From HyVt-105 sp049975425 (lineage in GTDB: Bacteria; Bacteroidota; Bacteroidia; Bacteroidales; VadinHA17), in NCBI GenBank assembly GCA_049975425.1, contig JBNGDI010000010.1:25553-89552 (forward strand): 64,000 bases of DNA, written 5' to 3'. Made by a program: the position numbers and the translations under genes. Below, in pieces: positions 16,928-26,781 of the stretch. How positions within the stretch are numbered: position 1 is the stretch's first letter; each line of letters begins with the position of its first letter. Below the pieces are notes generated by a model. That model had not been told where the DNA came from, ran no database searches, and worked only from the letters and a program-made list of their open reading frames with translations.

Positions 16928-17647
16928 TCACATCTTCCTGATTCTTACCTCAATATCCTTCTCGTCTTTCAACAGCTCTGCCAGTTTGCCGGTATCCGTA
17001 TCTCCGTAGTGGTAGGGATACAGAATTTTCGGACGGAAACGACGGGCCGCTTCGGCCACCATTTCGGGAGTCATGGTATAGGGCCGGTTCATGGGGAGAA
17101 AGGCCACATCGATATCCTTCAGATTGCTCATTTCCGGGATATTCTCCGTATCGCCTGCCACATACACTTTTTTATCCCCGAAATGCAGCACATACCCGTT
17201 ACCCACCCCTCTGGGATGGTATGATGATTCGAGGTTGTAGGCGGGAACCGCCTCAATTTTTATCCCGAACACTGTTTGCTGGTCGCCGTTGGCCATCACC
17301 TGCCCGAAACCAAGCCGTTCATTGCACTGAGCCGTGAGGACAGTCACGGTTTTGTCAGTGCGGATCTTTGCTATGGCATCGGGATCCAGATGATCGCCGT
17401 GAGCATGGGTGATCAGGATCAGGTCGGCATCGGGCATCTTTGCATAATCGGTACCGAACATCGAAACCGGATCGATATGGATCACCCGGTTCTGGTGCTG
17501 CATCATCAGCGTACCATGGGCAATGAATGTAATCTCCAGGTCGCCTGATGAAGTGGTAATAATATCTTTCTGATAATCCTGGGCAAAAAGCCCGGGTTGT
17601 ATCCATGCGAACAGGAACATAAGCCACGCGGTTTTCATTTTATTCAT
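16928..17647 (-). CDS. Exported metallo-beta-lactamase-fold hydrolase (UlaG-like)
   Basis: A 239-residue protein with a signal peptide (MNKMKTAWLMFLFAWIQPGLFAQ) and the metallo-beta-lactamase fold. The metal motif THAHGDHLD is clear; VYVAGDTENIPE and YPYHYGDTD supply further ligands. The domain resembles UlaG/L-ascorbate-lactonase-like enzymes, which are normally cytoplasmic, so the signal peptide is notable. Substrate unknown. The start at 17647 was chosen because a full promoter (17666-17696) covers the earlier in-frame start at 17668. It sits 52 bp after the DUF5916 gene in the same direction but has its own promoter. Confidence 0.82.
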   Translation of the reverse strand: MNKMKTAWLMFLFAWIQPGLFAQDYQKDIITTSSGDLEITFIAHGTLMMQHQNRVIHIDPVSMFGTDYAKMPDADLILITHAHGDHLDPDAIAKIRTDKTVTVLTAQCNERLGFGQVMANGDQQTVFGIKIEAVPAYNLESSYHPRGVGNGYVLHFGDKKVYVAGDTENIPEMSNLKDIDVAFLPMNRPYTMTPEMVAEAARRFRPKILYPYHYGDTDTGKLAELLKDEKDIEVRIRKM

Positions 17648-17665
17648 ATTTATGGTGTACTCAAT

Positions 17666-17696
17666 CAAAGATAATACACCCGGAGCACGTACACAA
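17666..17696 (-). promoter_or_regulatory. Promoter of the lactamase-fold gene
   Basis: Reverse-strand TTG (17694-17696), 20-bp spacer, then TATCTTTG (17666-17673), an exact -7 box with a good -33 partner. Confidence 0.55.
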
Positions 17697-17699
17697 TGT

Positions 17700-20315
17700 T
17701 TACCTCAGGCCGATCCGGTAGGAAAATTTGATCATAAATATGTTATCCGCCTTTTCATTAGTAAAAAGCTGGTCCAGGTTTTCCCCCAGGCTGAAGCTTC
17801 CCGGCCCTCCCATGTAATTTCTTGTTTGTGACCATACCAGATAGGCAGTGGATCCGGGAAGGAATTCCCAGCGCACAACCAGGTTCGACAGCCATTCGTT
17901 GGACTTGAAATCGGGATTTGAAAAATCAAAGCTGTATTCTCCGTTGTCAACATAATAATCCCCGTCAGCGTAGCTGATCTCCGTTCCTTCCTCATATACA
18001 TGAAAACGACCGGAATATTCCGGGGCTTTCGGATCAGTGATGATCTTGAATTCACTGAACCGGATATCGCCCGAAAATGGCTGTCCCCAGTACTGTACTG
18101 AAAGATCGGGCAGTATGCTGTAATTCACGCGAAGCGACATACTGAATATTTTCTGGTTCACTCTGGCGAAAAGATAGCTTTCTTCTCCGTTCAGATCAAG
18201 GGTTTGAAGGTACTGCAACTCATTCATGGATTTCATATAGGATGGTTCCAGAGAAACGGTCATTGAATTTAAAGGCCTGAGGGTAAGCGACACCGAGTAC
18301 CCGTCCCTTCGGGTATAATTTTCTGTTCCCCGGTTAAGGTTTCCGCTGAAGCTTATATGAAACCTTTTGCGCTGGTCGGTGGACAGATAATACCACAGCC
18401 TGCCGTCGGCCGGCAAAAGCATGGAAGGCCCTCCCCGCAGAAGGGTATTGGAAAGATGGAAAAAATTGTATCCTCCGCCTACCCCGAAATCCCAGTGGTT
18501 CAGAAAATCGGCATGCATGTTTCCCTCATAGGCCAGGCCCGTAAGATTGCCTCCAAAATCGAATGCCGAAACCACATCGCTGTTCAGGCTGAGGCTCCGG
18601 AAAATGCTGAACGGTTCAGTAAAATGGTACCCTCCCCACAGCACGTTCAGTATAAAATCGGCTTCCCTCATGAATCCCATGTCATTGAGCTCCAGCCCCG
18701 GACTTTTCCAGATGTTCATGAACAGGAAATTGAAATTTCCGGAAATTTTCCCGAACTCCAGTTTACCCCCATGGCCTGTAAGGGATGTCCGGGTTGGATC
18801 ATACACCACATGGTCTGCATCGGGGCGCTGGAAATACCGGGCCGACGATCGCTGGGTTGCGGCAATGGCTTCTTCCGGGCCGGTGACATGGCTCATAATC
18901 AGTGACGTGCTGAGCCGGTAACTCTTTTCATGGAAGTACTGTGTAAAATCGATACCTCCCGAATAGGCTCCTGAATGCAGCATATCTATTCCGGTACCAT
19001 TCAGTTTTCGGTTGGTGGAAGTAATCATACCCCCGATAATGGTATTCCCCTGATCCAGGTCCTTCTGTAACCTCACCAGGCTGTAGTTTGTCAACGGCTC
19101 CACCACTTCACTCCGGCGTTCCCCGTCCTGATCTATCTCGGCCTTTACCTCGGCAGTCACACTTTCCAGGATCCCCACAGAAAGACCTTTCTCGGTTTTT
19201 CCCGTTATTTTGGCCGCGCCCAGAATATTGGTAAAATTGGGAACCCTGGCATATTCTCCCCCTTCCAGGTCGGGATAGCCATGGGGTCTGCGTCCGATTC
19301 TCCGGGAATAGAAAAGGTTGTCGTTCCCCGCATCCCCGTCTCCCAGACCTACATTGAAACTGGTAATGTTGTTTCCCTCAATAAAAAATGGCCTTTTTTC
19401 CTGAAAATAGGTCTCGAAAGCCGTCAGGTTCACTTCCGAAGGATCGGCTTCCACCTGGCCGAAATCGGGATTGATGGTCAGATCCAGGGTAAGGTTGTTG
19501 GTTAATCCTACTTTGGCGTCGAGACCCGCATTGTATCGAAATTCTTTACCTGTGGCAAAAGGATTTCCCGGTTCAGGTTCCGAAGTATGGTAGCCTGCCA
19601 CCCCATAAGGCACCACATCCAACTGCTTACGGGGGGTGATTTCCTGAAGTCCCGTCAATTCGCCGCTGGCATGCACAATACCCGAGGAAGTGCGACTGAT
19701 CGGCTGCCACAGATTGGTTTCATTGTAGCGATAGATCATCCGGGCCACTTCAAGGCCCCACACAGCGGAAGAATTCTTTTTAAAACGGAGCTGTGTAAAA
19801 GGAATCTTCATCTCAACCGCCCATCCCCAGTCGTGTATCTTTGTTTTGGCCTGCCATATAGGATCCCACGAGGGATCCTCGTTGGCCCCGTCATTTGACA
19901 TAAGAACATCCAGGCGGACGCCGGCGGCAGTAACGCCGAAAACAAAGCCGGTACGCAGATCGTGGTAACTGTCAAACAGAACCATCACCATGTCGCCGTC
20001 GTCATTGTCCCGTCGGGTCATTCTTACGGCAATACTGTCCGGATGGTCATAGCATTTCATACCCACATACAGGTGCAGGTCGTCGAACAGAATATTAAAT
20101 TCGGTGGGCTTTGACGGAGAACGGCCTTCATAGGGTTCGAACTGAGTAAAATCGCCCTGCCATTCACCCTGTATCCATGCCTCATCATTCAGGTTGCCGT
20201 CAATTACCGGAGGATTTTCAATACGGTGGGTGGTATACAGTCTTTTGGGAAACCCCTGTGAAAATCCCTGATGAATTAGTGCAAACATCAGAATAATACA
20301 CAAGTTACGCTTCAT
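17700..20315 (-). CDS. DUF5916 outer-membrane protein with CBM9-like N-terminal domain
   Basis: An 871-residue exported protein: signal peptide MKRNLCIILMFALIHQGFSQ, then a carbohydrate-binding family 9/DOMON-like domain (about residues 25-215, PPVIDGNLNDEAWIQGEW, MKIPFTQLRFK), then the DUF5916 region with many alternating beta strands and QVEADPSEVNLTAFETYFQE, RPFFIEGN and FYSRRIGR, which are its signature. The C-terminal part is predicted to form an outer-membrane beta barrel. Function is unknown in the literature I can recall; proposed links are to carbohydrate binding or protein/metabolite transport at the surface. Monocistronic as far as can be seen, divergent from deoC. Confidence 0.88.
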   Translation of the reverse strand: MKRNLCIILMFALIHQGFSQGFPKRLYTTHRIENPPVIDGNLNDEAWIQGEWQGDFTQFEPYEGRSPSKPTEFNILFDDLHLYVGMKCYDHPDSIAVRMTRRDNDDGDMVMVLFDSYHDLRTGFVFGVTAAGVRLDVLMSNDGANEDPSWDPIWQAKTKIHDWGWAVEMKIPFTQLRFKKNSSAVWGLEVARMIYRYNETNLWQPISRTSSGIVHASGELTGLQEITPRKQLDVVPYGVAGYHTSEPEPGNPFATGKEFRYNAGLDAKVGLTNNLTLDLTINPDFGQVEADPSEVNLTAFETYFQEKRPFFIEGNNITSFNVGLGDGDAGNDNLFYSRRIGRRPHGYPDLEGGEYARVPNFTNILGAAKITGKTEKGLSVGILESVTAEVKAEIDQDGERRSEVVEPLTNYSLVRLQKDLDQGNTIIGGMITSTNRKLNGTGIDMLHSGAYSGGIDFTQYFHEKSYRLSTSLIMSHVTGPEEAIAATQRSSARYFQRPDADHVVYDPTRTSLTGHGGKLEFGKISGNFNFLFMNIWKSPGLELNDMGFMREADFILNVLWGGYHFTEPFSIFRSLSLNSDVVSAFDFGGNLTGLAYEGNMHADFLNHWDFGVGGGYNFFHLSNTLLRGGPSMLLPADGRLWYYLSTDQRKRFHISFSGNLNRGTENYTRRDGYSVSLTLRPLNSMTVSLEPSYMKSMNELQYLQTLDLNGEESYLFARVNQKIFSMSLRVNYSILPDLSVQYWGQPFSGDIRFSEFKIITDPKAPEYSGRFHVYEEGTEISYADGDYYVDNGEYSFDFSNPDFKSNEWLSNLVVRWEFLPGSTAYLVWSQTRNYMGGPGSFSLGENLDQLFTNEKADNIFMIKFSYRIGLR

Positions 20316-20460
20316 AAATTGATTTTAGGATATTTTGTAGTTTTATGTAAATTGTATATAAGACGCACAAAGAAAAAAAAAGATACAGTAACAACGAAAA
20401 TACATAAGAATTATTGAGATTTGTATATTTATATTCTTGTTTCTTAATAAATAACCTGTA

Positions 20461-21174
20461 ATGAATAAAGCTGACGAAATCGCAAAAATGATCGATCATT
20501 CGGTTCTGCATCCGGTCCATACCGATACCGACCTGAAAAAAGGATGTGAAATTGCCGGCCGGTACAGGGTTGCTTCTATGTGTGTCAAACCCTATGCCGT
20601 AAGGCAGGCCGTGGAATATCTTGAAAATTCATGTGTCCCGGTAGCTTCAGTCATAGGATTCCCTCATGGGAACAGCTCTATTGAAGTAAAAATCTATGAA
20701 ACGGAAGAGGCCATTGACGACGGGGCAACAGAAATCGATATGGTGCCGAATCTGGGAAAGGTATTACAGGAAGACTGGAAGTTCGTTGAAGCGGAAATTG
20801 CTGCCATCGTATCGGTTACCCGTGAAAATAATGCTTTGCTGAAGGTGATCTTTGAGAACGATTATCTTCCTACCGATCATTACAAGATCAGGCTCTGTGA
20901 ACTGTGCACCTTGCTGGGAGTGGATTTCGTAAAAACTTCCACCGGTTTCGGATTTTTCAGGGACAAAGACGGGAACATGGTTACACGCGGGGCAACGGCA
21001 GCCGATGTGCGACTGATGAGGGAACATGCAGGTGAAAAGGTCAGGGTCAAGGCATCGGGAGGCATCCGCACCCTCGAGCAGTTGCTGGATTTTAAAAAAG
21101 CGGGTGCCGAACGTATCGGGACTTCCGCTACCGAAACCATCATGGAAGAGGCGCTTTCCCGTTTCGGAAAGTGA
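20461..21174 (+). CDS. deoC: Deoxyribose-phosphate aldolase
   Basis: A 237-residue cytoplasmic TIM-barrel aldolase that cleaves 2-deoxyribose 5-phosphate to acetaldehyde and glyceraldehyde 3-phosphate during deoxynucleoside salvage. The Schiff-base lysine is in DFVKTSTGFG (Lys158) and the second lysine in VRVKASGGIR (Lys197). IDHSVLHP at the start and VIGFPHGNS are family signatures. The ATG follows an AT-rich divergent region (145 bp) shared with the DUF5916 gene; a near-match -7 box TATTCTTG lies at 20432-20439. No other nucleoside-catabolism gene is next to it. Confidence 0.95.
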   Translation: MNKADEIAKMIDHSVLHPVHTDTDLKKGCEIAGRYRVASMCVKPYAVRQAVEYLENSCVPVASVIGFPHGNSSIEVKIYETEEAIDDGATEIDMVPNLGKVLQEDWKFVEAEIAAIVSVTRENNALLKVIFENDYLPTDHYKIRLCELCTLLGVDFVKTSTGFGFFRDKDGNMVTRGATAADVRLMREHAGEKVRVKASGGIRTLEQLLDFKKAGAERIGTSATETIMEEALSRFGK

Positions 21175-21266
21175 ACACTCCCCGCCCTTTGTACCATAAT
21201 CAGTCTATTTCCATAAATTTTTCATAAATTTTGTATCTTTCTGAAAACAAAACCCATTCCCCCGCC

Positions 21267-22451
21267 ATGAAAAAAATACGGATCTGCCTCCTATGCTTCC
21301 TGTGCTGTTTCCTGACCACCACAAACCTGTCAGCCCAGGCTTTTAAAGGACTGGCCCTTACTCCCCCCATGGGGTGGAACAGCTGGAACACGTTCCGCAT
21401 GGATATCAACGAACAACTGATCAGGGAAACCGCTGACGCCATGGTAAGCAGCGGCATGAAGGACGCAGGTTACACCTATGTGGTTATCGACGACGGATGG
21501 GCTTCGGGGCGTGACGAAGAGGGATACCTGATCCCCGACCCCGAACGGTTTCCTTCAGGAATCAAGGCCCTGGCCGATTATGTCCATTCCCTGGGACTGA
21601 AACTGGGTATCTATGCCTGTGCCGGAACCCATACCTGCGGAGGGAAACCGGGAAGCCGGGGATACGAATACCAGGATGCCCGCACTTTTGCCCGCTGGGA
21701 AGTGGATTTTGTGAAATACGACTGGTGTCACACCGGAACCCAGAGCGCGGTGGATTCTTACCGCACTATGAGCGATGCCATAAGGAAAACAGGGCGCCCT
21801 ATGGTATTCAGTATCTGTGAATGGGGAAAAAACGAACCCTGGAAATGGGGCGAAGGGATCGGTCATATGTGGCGCACCACGGGCGATATTGCCGATTCGT
21901 GGGACGGGACTTTCCCCGACGGCTCACCGGCAAACGGACTGGGTTGGACCCAGATTCTCGACCTGCAGGTGGGGCTGGACAAATATGCCGGCCCCGATCA
22001 CTGGAACGACCCGGATATGCTGATCGTCGGCATGGGAAACCTGAGCCCCAATGAATACCGGGCACATTTTACCATGTGGTGTATGCTGGCCGCTCCGCTC
22101 ATGGCCGGAAACGATCTGAGAAATATGGATAGAACCACCCTCGGTATCCTCACCCATAAGGAATTGCTGGAAATCAACCAGGACCATATGGGGATACAGG
22201 CCTTCAAAGTAGTGGATGAAGGAGACCTGGAAGTGTGGGTCAAAGACCTCAAGGGGGAAGACCTGGCTGTATGCTTCCTGAACCGGGGGGATGAAGATTA
22301 CAATTTGACCTTCGACTGGGAGGTGGTAGGTTTACGCGTGGTTTACCGCATAAGAGACGTATGGGCAAGAAAAAATTCCGGAAACACACGATCTTTCTTT
22401 GAAGCCACCGTACCTGCCAGGGATGTGATCCTGCTGCGTCTGAAAAAATAA
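21267..22451 (+). CDS. GH27 alpha-galactosidase
   Basis: A 394-residue exported enzyme: signal peptide MKKIRICLLCFLCCFLTTTN ending near LSAQ, then the GH27 barrel beginning LALTPPMGWNSWNTF. The nucleophile lies in FVKYDWC (Asp152) and the acid/base in WRTTGDIADSWD (Asp207); DDGWAS and GIYACAGTHTCGGKPGS are also family-typical. It removes terminal alpha-galactose, for example from galactomannan or galactoglucomannan, which links it to the mannan operon about 6 kb upstream. The start at 21267 replaces an upstream in-frame TTG at 21231, because the ATG directly opens a normal signal peptide. Ends 9 bp from the convergent penicillin-binding-protein gene. Confidence 0.92.
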   Translation: MKKIRICLLCFLCCFLTTTNLSAQAFKGLALTPPMGWNSWNTFRMDINEQLIRETADAMVSSGMKDAGYTYVVIDDGWASGRDEEGYLIPDPERFPSGIKALADYVHSLGLKLGIYACAGTHTCGGKPGSRGYEYQDARTFARWEVDFVKYDWCHTGTQSAVDSYRTMSDAIRKTGRPMVFSICEWGKNEPWKWGEGIGHMWRTTGDIADSWDGTFPDGSPANGLGWTQILDLQVGLDKYAGPDHWNDPDMLIVGMGNLSPNEYRAHFTMWCMLAAPLMAGNDLRNMDRTTLGILTHKELLEINQDHMGIQAFKVVDEGDLEVWVKDLKGEDLAVCFLNRGDEDYNLTFDWEVVGLRVVYRIRDVWARKNSGNTRSFFEATVPARDVILLRLKK

Positions 22452-22460
22452 TTGAAAAAA

Positions 22461-24710
22461 TCACTCTTCCCTTTCCGTATCCCTCCTTCTGAACAGTTCC
22501 CTGATCAGGTCGCGCAACCGGACTTCCCGGCTATCTTCAAGTGTATCACGTGCAGGTCGGTGACGGGGTCGACCGAATATTTCTTCCCAGATATCCCTGA
22601 AAGCATCTTTTTCCCTGATCCCTTCGCATTCCATGCTCCATTCTGAAAAATACGGAAGGTCAAAAGGCGGAAGGTAAGCTGTGGAAAGGTCACGTCGTGC
22701 TTCCATACTGTTCAGCAATCTTCCTGCCACCGGCAGGGCCAGCGCCGTTCCGCTTCCGTATCCGCCCGTTGAAAAGTGCACCTCAGGGTCGCGGGCTCCC
22801 ACCCATACTCCTCCTGCCAGTCCGGGAGTGTACCAGAAAAACCAGGAATCGCTGTATTCCTGGGAAGTACCGGTTTTCCCGGCCACATCGGCCTGCACCC
22901 CCCAGGCCGTTCGCATAGGAACAGCCGTACCTTCATTTACCACCCTGCGCAACATGGCTGTCATTTGCCCGGCTATTTCCTCACGCATCACCCGGGCCGG
23001 TTCTTCCCGGTCATGCTCATACAGTACCTGACCTTCCGGTCCGGTAATCCTTTCAATCATATACGGTTCGGCCAGCTTCCCGCCTGCACCCAGGCATGCA
23101 TAGAGCCTGATGGCTTCGGTAAGCGACAGATCGTATGCTCCCAGTGCAAGGGCCGGTTTCTCCCGCGGCAGGGGTGGCAAACCAAAACGAAGACAAAAAT
23201 ATTCCAACGGTTCAAATCCGAGACGGAAATACAGATCCACTGTGGGCAGATTCAACGAATGAGCCAGAGCGTACCACAGGGCTGTCTCCCCTCCCTTGGT
23301 GCCGTCATAGTTATCAGGTTTCCAATCATCGTAATCGGGATATATCCGGGATTCATTGTCAAGATAATCGCACGGACTGAAACCGTTTTCCAGGGCAGCA
23401 GTGTACAGATAAGGCTTGAAAGACGAAGCAACCTGACGGCGTGCCCGGACCAGATCATAGGGCAGGTACCTGAAATGATTCCCCCCCACCCATATCCGGA
23501 TCTTTCCCGTAAAGGGCTCCACGGCATACACACCGGCATGCAGCATGGCATAATAATGCCACAGGCTGTCGGCCACACTCATGCTGTCAACCTTTGTTCC
23601 TTCCCATGTCCATATTTCACGCAGGCGTTTTTCACCATTCCGGCTGGCATGCTCGCGGTAAAAGTCATCCTTCAGTTTCCTGATTCCCCGGTCTTTTACC
23701 AGCAGGGGCTGCATTACCGAAAGATGTTCACTTACCGACCGCAGGGCCATCTCCTGCAAACGAAGGTCGAGGGTAGTGATGATGTTCAGACCGTCTTTTT
23801 CAATATCCCACACACGATCCCTGCCCGGATTTGTTTTACGGGCCAGTATCTCGCGCGCCTGTTTCTCCACCTGAAAAAGGAAATACTGGGCAGGCCCCTC
23901 AAGCCTGAAGTTTGAATAATCAAGTTTCAGGGGCAACTCCTGCAGCCTCACTGCTTCCGTACTGTCAATCTTCCCTTGCTGCTTCATCAGCTCAAGTACC
24001 AGGTTTCTTCTTTTCCGGGATCTTTCGGGATGCAGGCGGGGATGATAATAGGTGTTGGCCTTGAGCATACCTACCAGCAGGGCCGATTCCTCCACACCCA
24101 GATCTTTTACAGTTTTGTTGAAATACCGGTTAGACGCTGCTTCCACACCGTACACTTCTTCCCCGAAAGGAACAGTGTTCAGGTACAGGGAAAGGATCTC
24201 CTCCTTGGTATACACTTCTTCCATTCTGATGGCCAGTATTGCCTCCCGGATTTTGGCCACCGGCACGGTAAGAAATCCGAGTTTACGCCTGCCATACAGA
24301 TTCTTTGCCAGTTGCTGGGTAAGGGTACTTCCCCCGCCTGCTTCCCGGTTCCCCATCAGAATGGATTTGATCAATACCCGGAGCAGGCTGCGGTTGTCAA
24401 TCCCGTTGTGGTTAAAAAAACGAAGGTCTTCGGTTACTATCAGGGCGTCGATCAGTGAGGAAGGGACTTCTTCCAGGGGGACGGGAGTCCGGTTCCGCGA
24501 AAATATTTTCCCGATCATTTTTCCGTCGCTGCTGTACACCCGGGTAGCCCGTTCATCCCTCAGATTTCTCAGCTCATCGTGCCTGGGCATGGGACCGAAA
24601 CCTCCCATCAGGGTAATCAGGGTAAGGATCCCGGCAAATGCCAGTCCCGTCAGGGCAAGCCGGATCAACCAGCAGACCACCGGATTTGTTTTTCTCCTTC
24701 TTTTTTTCAT
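22461..24710 (-). CDS. Class A penicillin-binding protein (GT51 plus transpeptidase)
   Basis: A 749-residue inner-membrane enzyme that polymerises and cross-links peptidoglycan. A basic start (MKKRRRK) and one transmembrane helix (about 12-36) precede the GT51 domain with the catalytic motif VTEDLRFFNHNG (Glu94) and GGGSTLTQQLAKNLY. The transpeptidase domain carries SSFK (Ser429), SLNLPT and GKTGTSQE. The region between the two domains is extended. Start at 24710 was chosen since upstream in-frame starts (24737, 24776) add a non-conserved hydrophobic tail. Overall arrangement fits PBP1A/1C relatives; a separate C-terminal 1C-type domain is not obvious. Confidence 0.9.
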   Translation of the reverse strand: MKKRRRKTNPVVCWLIRLALTGLAFAGILTLITLMGGFGPMPRHDELRNLRDERATRVYSSDGKMIGKIFSRNRTPVPLEEVPSSLIDALIVTEDLRFFNHNGIDNRSLLRVLIKSILMGNREAGGGSTLTQQLAKNLYGRRKLGFLTVPVAKIREAILAIRMEEVYTKEEILSLYLNTVPFGEEVYGVEAASNRYFNKTVKDLGVEESALLVGMLKANTYYHPRLHPERSRKRRNLVLELMKQQGKIDSTEAVRLQELPLKLDYSNFRLEGPAQYFLFQVEKQAREILARKTNPGRDRVWDIEKDGLNIITTLDLRLQEMALRSVSEHLSVMQPLLVKDRGIRKLKDDFYREHASRNGEKRLREIWTWEGTKVDSMSVADSLWHYYAMLHAGVYAVEPFTGKIRIWVGGNHFRYLPYDLVRARRQVASSFKPYLYTAALENGFSPCDYLDNESRIYPDYDDWKPDNYDGTKGGETALWYALAHSLNLPTVDLYFRLGFEPLEYFCLRFGLPPLPREKPALALGAYDLSLTEAIRLYACLGAGGKLAEPYMIERITGPEGQVLYEHDREEPARVMREEIAGQMTAMLRRVVNEGTAVPMRTAWGVQADVAGKTGTSQEYSDSWFFWYTPGLAGGVWVGARDPEVHFSTGGYGSGTALALPVAGRLLNSMEARRDLSTAYLPPFDLPYFSEWSMECEGIREKDAFRDIWEEIFGRPRHRPARDTLEDSREVRLRDLIRELFRRRDTEREE

Positions 24711-24829
24711 TTTCTTCAACGAAAGTAAACCTTTCATTATAAAGAAAAGTATGTAGCAACCTGAATTTTTCCACAATATCCTTTCCGAAGTTTTTTCATT
24801 GCCCTGTCCTCTCCTTCCTGAAAAATCAT

Positions 24830-24837
24830 TATTTTTG
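24830..24837 (+). promoter_or_regulatory. -7 promoter box of the aldose epimerase gene
   Basis: TATTTTTG, exact match to TAnnTTTG, 30 bp before the ATG. No clear -33 box. Confidence 0.4.
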
Positions 24838-24867
24838 ACATCCTGTCAACAAATCTAAACCAGAGCC

Positions 24868-26001
24868 ATGAGAAAATTTACTTTTCTGATGTTAATGACC
24901 GGCATGATGATGTTCGTCGCATGCCAAACCGGCACAAAACCCGAATATCCCAATGAACCGAAACCGGAAACCTTCCGGGGAGAAATTGACGGCAAACCGG
25001 TTGAACTGTACACCCTGACCAACCAGAACGGGATCAGGGTTCACCTGACCAATTATGGTGCGAGAATCGTTTCTATTTATACCCCTGACAAAGAAGGGAA
25101 CTGGGCGGATATCACCCTGGGCTTTTCCACTGCCGAAGAGTACCCGGGTGAAGGACTGAACCTGGGCTGTACGGTGGGAAGATATGCCAACCGGATCAGA
25201 GGAGGACAATTTGAACTGGATGGGGAAACCTACCAGCTGGCACTCAACGACGGACCGAATACCCTCCACGGGGGAGTCAAAGGTTTTGACGACCAGGTGT
25301 GGAAAGCTGAACAGGAAGGCAATTCCGTTACCTTCACCTATCATTCTCCACACATGGAAGAAGGATATCCAGGGAACATGGATGTGTGGGTTACCTACAA
25401 ACTGACCGATGAAGACGAACTAAAGATCGACTACAGAGCTACCACCGACCAGGCTACTATTGTCAATCTCACCAACCATGCCTATTTTAATCTGGGAGGG
25501 GAAGGAACAGGAACCATTCTGGATCATGAAATGCAGATCATGGCCGATTATATCACTCCGGTTGATTCCACACTGATTCCTACCGGTGAATTTATGCCCG
25601 TGGAAGGCACCCCCTTCGATTTTACAGAACCCCATCCCATCGGGGAACGGATTGACCAGGATCACCCTCAGCTCATTTACGGACTGGGATACGACCATAA
25701 CTTTGTGCTCAACCGGGAAGGAGAAGGACTGGAACCGGCGGTAAGGGTAACCGATCCGGAAACCGGGAGGGTACTTGAACTCCTGACCACCGAACCCGGG
25801 GTTCAGTTTTACTGTGGCAACTTTATGAACGGAAGGCACACAGGGAAAGCGGGCAAACCGTATGGCTACCGTGAAGGATTCTGTATCGAGCCCCAGCATT
25901 TCCCCGATTCACCCAATCAGCCCGATTTCCCGAGTACGGTACTGCGTCCGGGCGATACCTACACCCAGACCTCTGTGTTCCGGTTCGGCATCACCGAATA
26001 G
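24868..26001 (+). CDS. Aldose 1-epimerase (mutarotase) lipoprotein
   Basis: A 377-residue galactose-mutarotase-fold enzyme that interconverts alpha and beta anomers of free sugars. Motifs: NYGARIVSIYTPDKEG, GCTVGRYANRI, catalytic histidine in NLTNHAYFNLGG (His204) and the catalytic glutamate near the C-terminus in GFCIEPQHFPDSPNQPDFP. A lipoprotein signal ends at FVAC (Cys19), so the enzyme is predicted to face the periplasm, as in other Bacteroidota. Together with the alpha-galactosidase upstream it would help process released galactose. Own promoter and own terminator, so monocistronic. Confidence 0.93.
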   Translation: MRKFTFLMLMTGMMMFVACQTGTKPEYPNEPKPETFRGEIDGKPVELYTLTNQNGIRVHLTNYGARIVSIYTPDKEGNWADITLGFSTAEEYPGEGLNLGCTVGRYANRIRGGQFELDGETYQLALNDGPNTLHGGVKGFDDQVWKAEQEGNSVTFTYHSPHMEEGYPGNMDVWVTYKLTDEDELKIDYRATTDQATIVNLTNHAYFNLGGEGTGTILDHEMQIMADYITPVDSTLIPTGEFMPVEGTPFDFTEPHPIGERIDQDHPQLIYGLGYDHNFVLNREGEGLEPAVRVTDPETGRVLELLTTEPGVQFYCGNFMNGRHTGKAGKPYGYREGFCIEPQHFPDSPNQPDFPSTVLRPGDTYTQTSVFRFGITE

Positions 26002-26033
26002 TACGGCAACCATTTACTTATATGATCCACGTT

Positions 26034-26068
26034 GAAAAAAAGGAGGCTCAGCCGGAGCCTCCTTTTTT
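26034..26068. terminator. Bidirectional terminator between mutarotase and tatD
   Basis: Stem AGGAGGCTC/GAGCCTCCT with loop AGCCG, flanked by an A run on the left and TTTTTT on the right. It can end transcription from both convergent genes. Confidence 0.85.
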
Positions 26069-26097
26069 CATGCGATGTATTTTCATGAGCCCTCTTT

Positions 26098-26781
26098 TTA
26101 AGAGGAAAAGCAGGAAGAATAATTGTTATGTATGGTGGCAACCCATTCATCCAGGCTCCATCCCTTCAGGTCCGATGCCCGTTTGTACAGGTCGCGGATG
26201 CCCAGAGGCGACATATCCGTTTCGAAAAAGACCCTTTCCGCAGGCAGATCTCCGAAATAAACTGCCTGTCGGGAAGCAGGATGCAAAAGACTATGACCGA
26301 ACGAAAGGTAAGCCCCCTTTTCGATCAGTCTCCCGGCCATTTCCCGGGTTCCGCGAAAACCATGTATAATCAGCGGTATCCGGGTGGTTTGTTGGTTCAG
26401 AATATCAAGCAGATCGGAATAGGTGCGCACACAGTGGATAATCATGGGCTTCCCGGCCTTTTCCGCCAGGTGAACCTGTTCCAGAAAAAGAGAGGTCTGC
26501 AGCTCAAAGGGAATGTCCACCCCCCGGTCCAGGCCGGCTTCCCCCACAGCCACCACCATGGGATCGTTGAGTAACGATTCCAGCTTTCTGAGCTGGCTGT
26601 TGCGGTCAACCTGTTCCAGGTGCCAGGGATGTATTCCTGTGGAAAATGCTGTTCCATGACCGGGAGGCCACTGATGGATATCCTGCACAAACAGGTTGGT
26701 AATGGCAAAAACACCTGCCGGCACTGTCATCTTGTGGGTATGCAGGTCGATGAGATCGTTTCTATGAGGGAAAGGGATCAT
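26098..26781 (-). CDS. TatD-family metal-dependent hydrolase
   Basis: A 227-residue TIM-barrel hydrolase. Metal ligands appear in order: DLHTHK, GIHPWH, VGEAGLDR, IIHCVRTY, IHGFRGT and FETDMSP. TatD proteins are 3'-5' DNases linked to DNA repair and quality control; the exact substrate of this branch is not settled. The ATG overlaps the gltX stop by 4 bp (ATGA), so it is translationally coupled to gltX. Slightly short for the family (usual about 255), but all metal motifs are present. Confidence 0.88.
   Translation of the reverse strand: MIPFPHRNDLIDLHTHKMTVPAGVFAITNLFVQDIHQWPPGHGTAFSTGIHPWHLEQVDRNSQLRKLESLLNDPMVVAVGEAGLDRGVDIPFELQTSLFLEQVHLAEKAGKPMIIHCVRTYSDLLDILNQQTTRIPLIIHGFRGTREMAGRLIEKGAYLSFGHSLLHPASRQAVYFGDLPAERVFFETDMSPLGIRDLYKRASDLKGWSLDEWVATIHNNYSSCFSS

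Noticed and set aside
22776..23915. 379-codon forward open frame opposite the penicillin-binding-protein gene
   Set aside because: Lies wholly antisense to a clearly conserved gene, with low-complexity Gly/His/Arg composition and no recognisable domain; a shadow frame from GC-rich codons.
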